The notes below the pieces were generated by a model, which ran no database searches, had not been told where the DNA came from, and saw nothing but the letters and a program-made list of their open reading frames with translations. Below are positions 6,923-8,806 of a stretch of 8,806 bases of DNA, piece after piece; positions within the stretch are counted from its first letter, which is position 1, and every line of letters starts with the position of its first letter. This DNA comes from Candidatus Aegiribacteria sp. (GTDB lineage Bacteria; Fermentibacterota; Fermentibacteria; Fermentibacterales; JCC-6): contig JAUVUL010000038.1 of the NCBI GenBank assembly GCA_030600975.1, positions 1 through 8,806 on the forward strand, written 5' to 3'. Both the position numbers and the translations under genes were made by a program.

Positions 6923-8331
6923 TCCGTTGATGTGCTGTTCGAATCAGTACCCTCGATACGCAGAGCCGGTATATCCATTCCTGCCATCCTGGACCAGGTA
7001 CGCTCAAGAACAGGAAGTTGAAGCATGAAGTAATCAAGATCATTCTCAAGGAGAGGATTCGCTGGAGGGAGTATTTCAGTAGCGGGATTCACATAGGAAC
7101 CGTTCTTCTTCATCTCGAAATGAAGATGAGGCCCTGTGGAGAGGCCTGTGCTTCCTATATAACCTATTACATCGCCCTGCCTTACATAGGACCCTATTTC
7201 CTGATGCTGAGCGTAGCCGCTCATATGTCCGTATCCTGTTTCGTAGCCGTTGGCATGCCTTACCCGCACCAGATTCCCGTAGCCCCCGCTGAAACTCCTG
7301 ACAGTTATTACTCCATCTCCGACAGCGTATATCTCTGTACCCATAGGGGCCGCGTAATCTATACCCCGATGGGCTCTCGTGTACCCGAGAACCGGATGCA
7401 TCCGGGAATCGGAATAGGGAGAGCTTATCCTGCCGAATGGAACCGGCATTTTAAGGAACATCGTTCTGAGTGAAGCCCCGTCCCGGTGATAGTGATCAAG
7501 TATTATGGCAGTACCATCTGGAGCCAGAGAATCGGGCTGATGGAAGAATGGTATGGCTTCAGTCATTCCACCAAGGGCGAAATCATACTTGGCAGCGATT
7601 ATTCTGCGAAATGAGGTTTCGGATGATCCGGGATACCGGGTCTCCTCCAGCAGTACCCATACACTGTCGCCCGGCTGCACATCGTAATAGAAATCAATAT
7701 CGTAAACGAAGAGTCTGTTGGCAAGCTCGTTCTCGAGCCCTTTTATGTAGGCTACCTCTCTTACTGAATCACGCGGGGTTACAATGTACCCGGAGGGTGT
7801 AAGGTCTGGAGGGACAGCACCGCAGGCAATACTTTCCCATACGGAACTGCGTACAGCAAGTGTAACCGCACGAAGCCTTCTGTACTGCTCTTCAGGAATC
7901 CAGTACCAGTCAACAGGTTCAGAAGTTCCATCGAATTTTATGCAGTAGTATCCCCTGCCATTCCTGGGTCTTGCTCTGACTTCCGTAAGTGTATCCCTTG
8001 CATAGATCGCTTCAAGGGTATCACCCACATGAACTGAGGTCCATCCAAGGCTGTCTATGAAAATTCTACAGCAGTTAAGGTATCTGTTTCCTTCAATACC
8101 GGTTGAATACAGAAGCGCACCTAGTGTCCCCCCCTCTTCAACACTGGCTGTTCGAATATTTATTGTATCTGCCAGAATTGAATTCAGGGAATCAGTCAGA
8201 TATTCAAGCTCGGAGAGATGATCCGTGAGTGACCAAACACCTCCGGTATCAGGAGAATGAGGCTTCCTGAACAGAAATGTGGCTCCCATTGCAAGAAGAA
8301 ATATCGAGATGAGGATTATCCTTGATCGCAT
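6919..8331 (-). CDS. Membrane-anchored M23 peptidoglycan endopeptidase (MepM/Csd3-like)
   Basis: This 470-residue protein starts with a signal anchor (MRSRIILISIFLLAMGATFLF, residues 1-21), so the rest should lie outside the cytoplasmic membrane. Residues about 65-115 look like the N-terminal domain of OapA/MepM/Csd3 proteins (GGTLGALLYSTGIE, then VHVGDTLEAIY). Residues about 195-300 match the second Csd3-type domain (YDIDFYYDVQPGDSVWVLLEE). The M23 LytM-type catalytic core is at about 305-415. It carries HRGID (H321 and D325, zinc ligands), GHMSG (H369, catalytic) and HLHFE (H402 catalytic, H404 zinc ligand), so the active site is complete. The family cleaves peptide cross-links or stem peptides in peptidoglycan. 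The stop overlaps the mfd start as ATGA, which implies translational coupling. Alternative start: TTG at 8376. The exact bond cleaved cannot be told from the sequence. Confidence 0.93.
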   Translation of the reverse strand: MRSRIILISIFLLAMGATFLFRKPHSPDTGGVWSLTDHLSELEYLTDSLNSILADTINIRTASVEEGGTLGALLYSTGIEGNRYLNCCRIFIDSLGWTSVHVGDTLEAIYARDTLTEVRARPRNGRGYYCIKFDGTSEPVDWYWIPEEQYRRLRAVTLAVRSSVWESIACGAVPPDLTPSGYIVTPRDSVREVAYIKGLENELANRLFVYDIDFYYDVQPGDSVWVLLEETRYPGSSETSFRRIIAAKYDFALGGMTEAIPFFHQPDSLAPDGTAIILDHYHRDGASLRTMFLKMPVPFGRISSPYSDSRMHPVLGYTRAHRGIDYAAPMGTEIYAVGDGVITVRSFSGGYGNLVRVRHANGYETGYGHMSGYAQHQEIGSYVRQGDVIGYIGSTGLSTGPHLHFEMKKNGSYVNPATEILPPANPLLENDLDYFMLQLPVLERTWSRMAGMDIPALRIEGTDSNSTSTE

Positions 8332-8337
8332 TAAGTG

Positions 8338-8343
8338 CTTCCC
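8338..8343 (-). promoter_or_regulatory. Ribosome binding site that sets the M23 peptidase start
   Basis: On the minus strand GGGAAG lies 6 nt before the ATG at 8331. The only longer option, a TTG at 8376, would overlap the upstream gene by 31 bp and add 15 residues ahead of a typical signal anchor. The ATG with this site is therefore preferred. Confidence 0.6.
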
Positions 8344-8345
8344 GG

Positions 8346-8806
8346 CTATTGCCTGGTAAAGGTCCGTGATACCCAAGCCTTCAGTCGGGTCATGGGTCCT
8401 TCCGCTTTTTTTGCCTGTACACGTTCCGAAGACTGTAGAGATTCAATCATTCGTTCAATGTCCACATTCTCCCTGACCGTTCTTACGATCTCGGATATCT
8501 TGACTGACTCACCGGGTTCAATCTTGAATATCCGCCTGTTCAGAACTGATACGGAATCTCCGGCACTCTTCAATGATCTGTAGAGTGGAATATTCAGTTT
8601 ATCACATGCATTGGCTATATAGGATTCGTTTTCATTTGGCTTGCCGCAAAGCACTATAGCCCCGGGTCCTTTGTCCAGACTGCCGGAAAGCCTCCTGGTT
8701 AGAATGGCATCAACTACTTCGTGTCTTTTTGAACTGAGAAGAAGGGCACTCTCGGGGCTGTTGGAGACCTCAGATATGATTTCATTGCTGCTTCCGAATC
8801 CTGCAA
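8346..8806 (-). CDS. DRTGG-like domain protein, C-terminal part (5' end outside window)
   Basis: The frame is open to the window edge and gives 152 residues before a TAG stop. A GTG at 8654 lies inside the fold and is not the natural start. The visible part has an alternating strand/helix pattern: SALLLSS, a hydrophobic strand GAIVLCG (about residues 48-54), a helix, NIPLYRS, and an EPGESVKISEIVRTV segment. This resembles the DRTGG domain found in the N-terminal regions of some HPr kinases and phosphotransacetylases and in BioD-like P-loop proteins. Residues after about 120 are basic and probably form a flexible tail (KKAEGPMTRLKAWVSR). In the BioD-like relatives an ATPase domain precedes DRTGG, but that part would lie beyond the window. 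It is probably cytoplasmic and may sense a small ligand; no reaction can be assigned. The next gene starts 14 bp downstream, so the two are probably co-transcribed. The family call rests on pattern recognition only. Confidence 0.6.
   Translation of the reverse strand, partial: AGFGSSNEIISEVSNSPESALLLSSKRHEVVDAILTRRLSGSLDKGPGAIVLCGKPNENESYIANACDKLNIPLYRSLKSAGDSVSVLNRRIFKIEPGESVKISEIVRTVRENVDIERMIESLQSSERVQAKKAEGPMTRLKAWVSRTFTRQ

Noticed and set aside
7018..7473. A 151-codon open frame on the plus strand with some hydrophobic stretches
   Set aside because: It mirrors the M23 catalytic core, whose zinc-binding motifs are unmistakable on the other strand.
8346..8654. GTG at 8654 as the start of a 102-residue protein
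   Set aside because: The frame stays open to the window edge, and the upstream residues complete the domain fold, so the GTG is internal.

Overview
All seven convincing genes, plus one candidate small gene, lie on the minus strand, so the window reads from right to left as one probable operon. Neighbouring genes overlap or are separated by only a few bases, except for an AT-rich spacer of about 67 bp at 3296-3362. No rRNA, tRNA, CRISPR array, transposase or integrase is visible. The gene set suggests a diderm (Gram-negative-type) bacterium: there is a two-parvulin SurA-like periplasmic chaperone, further exported parvulins, and a membrane-anchored M23 peptidoglycan endopeptidase of the MepM/Csd3 type. 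The species cannot be fixed by eye. A poorly sampled phylum of the FCB type is a guess.

Layout in transcription order: (1) 8346-8806, the C-terminal 152 residues of a DRTGG-like domain protein cut by the window edge; (2) 6919-8331, a signal-anchored M23 metallopeptidase with all catalytic residues; (3) 3551-6922, a full-length Mfd transcription-repair coupling factor whose ATG overlaps the M23 stop (ATGA); (4) 3363-3527, a possible 54-residue exported or lipoprotein-like micro-ORF; (5) 2483-3295, an exported single-domain parvulin with an excellent ribosome binding site; (6) 1588-2490, a membrane-anchored parvulin-like protein whose anchor is clearly encoded but has no ATG/GTG/TTG start, and which lacks the first catalytic His; (7) 356-1591, a SurA-like protein with two parvulin domains; (8) 13-378, an S4-domain RNA-binding protein of the RqcP/Hsp15 type with an unusual C-terminal tail that contains two inverted repeats at the DNA level.

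The mfd - PpiC/PrsA-type isomerase - S4 (RqcP) order resembles the conserved mfd neighbourhood of Firmicutes, but here the isomerase position is expanded to three different parvulins. Functionally the cluster combines rescue of stalled RNA polymerase (Mfd), probable rescue of obstructed 50S subunits (S4 protein), envelope protein folding (three parvulins) and cell-wall cleavage (M23). No clearly new biological system is visible. The most checkable oddities are the non-canonical start of the second parvulin, the graded loss of parvulin catalytic residues, the unannotated micro-ORF, and the structured 3' end of the S4 gene.
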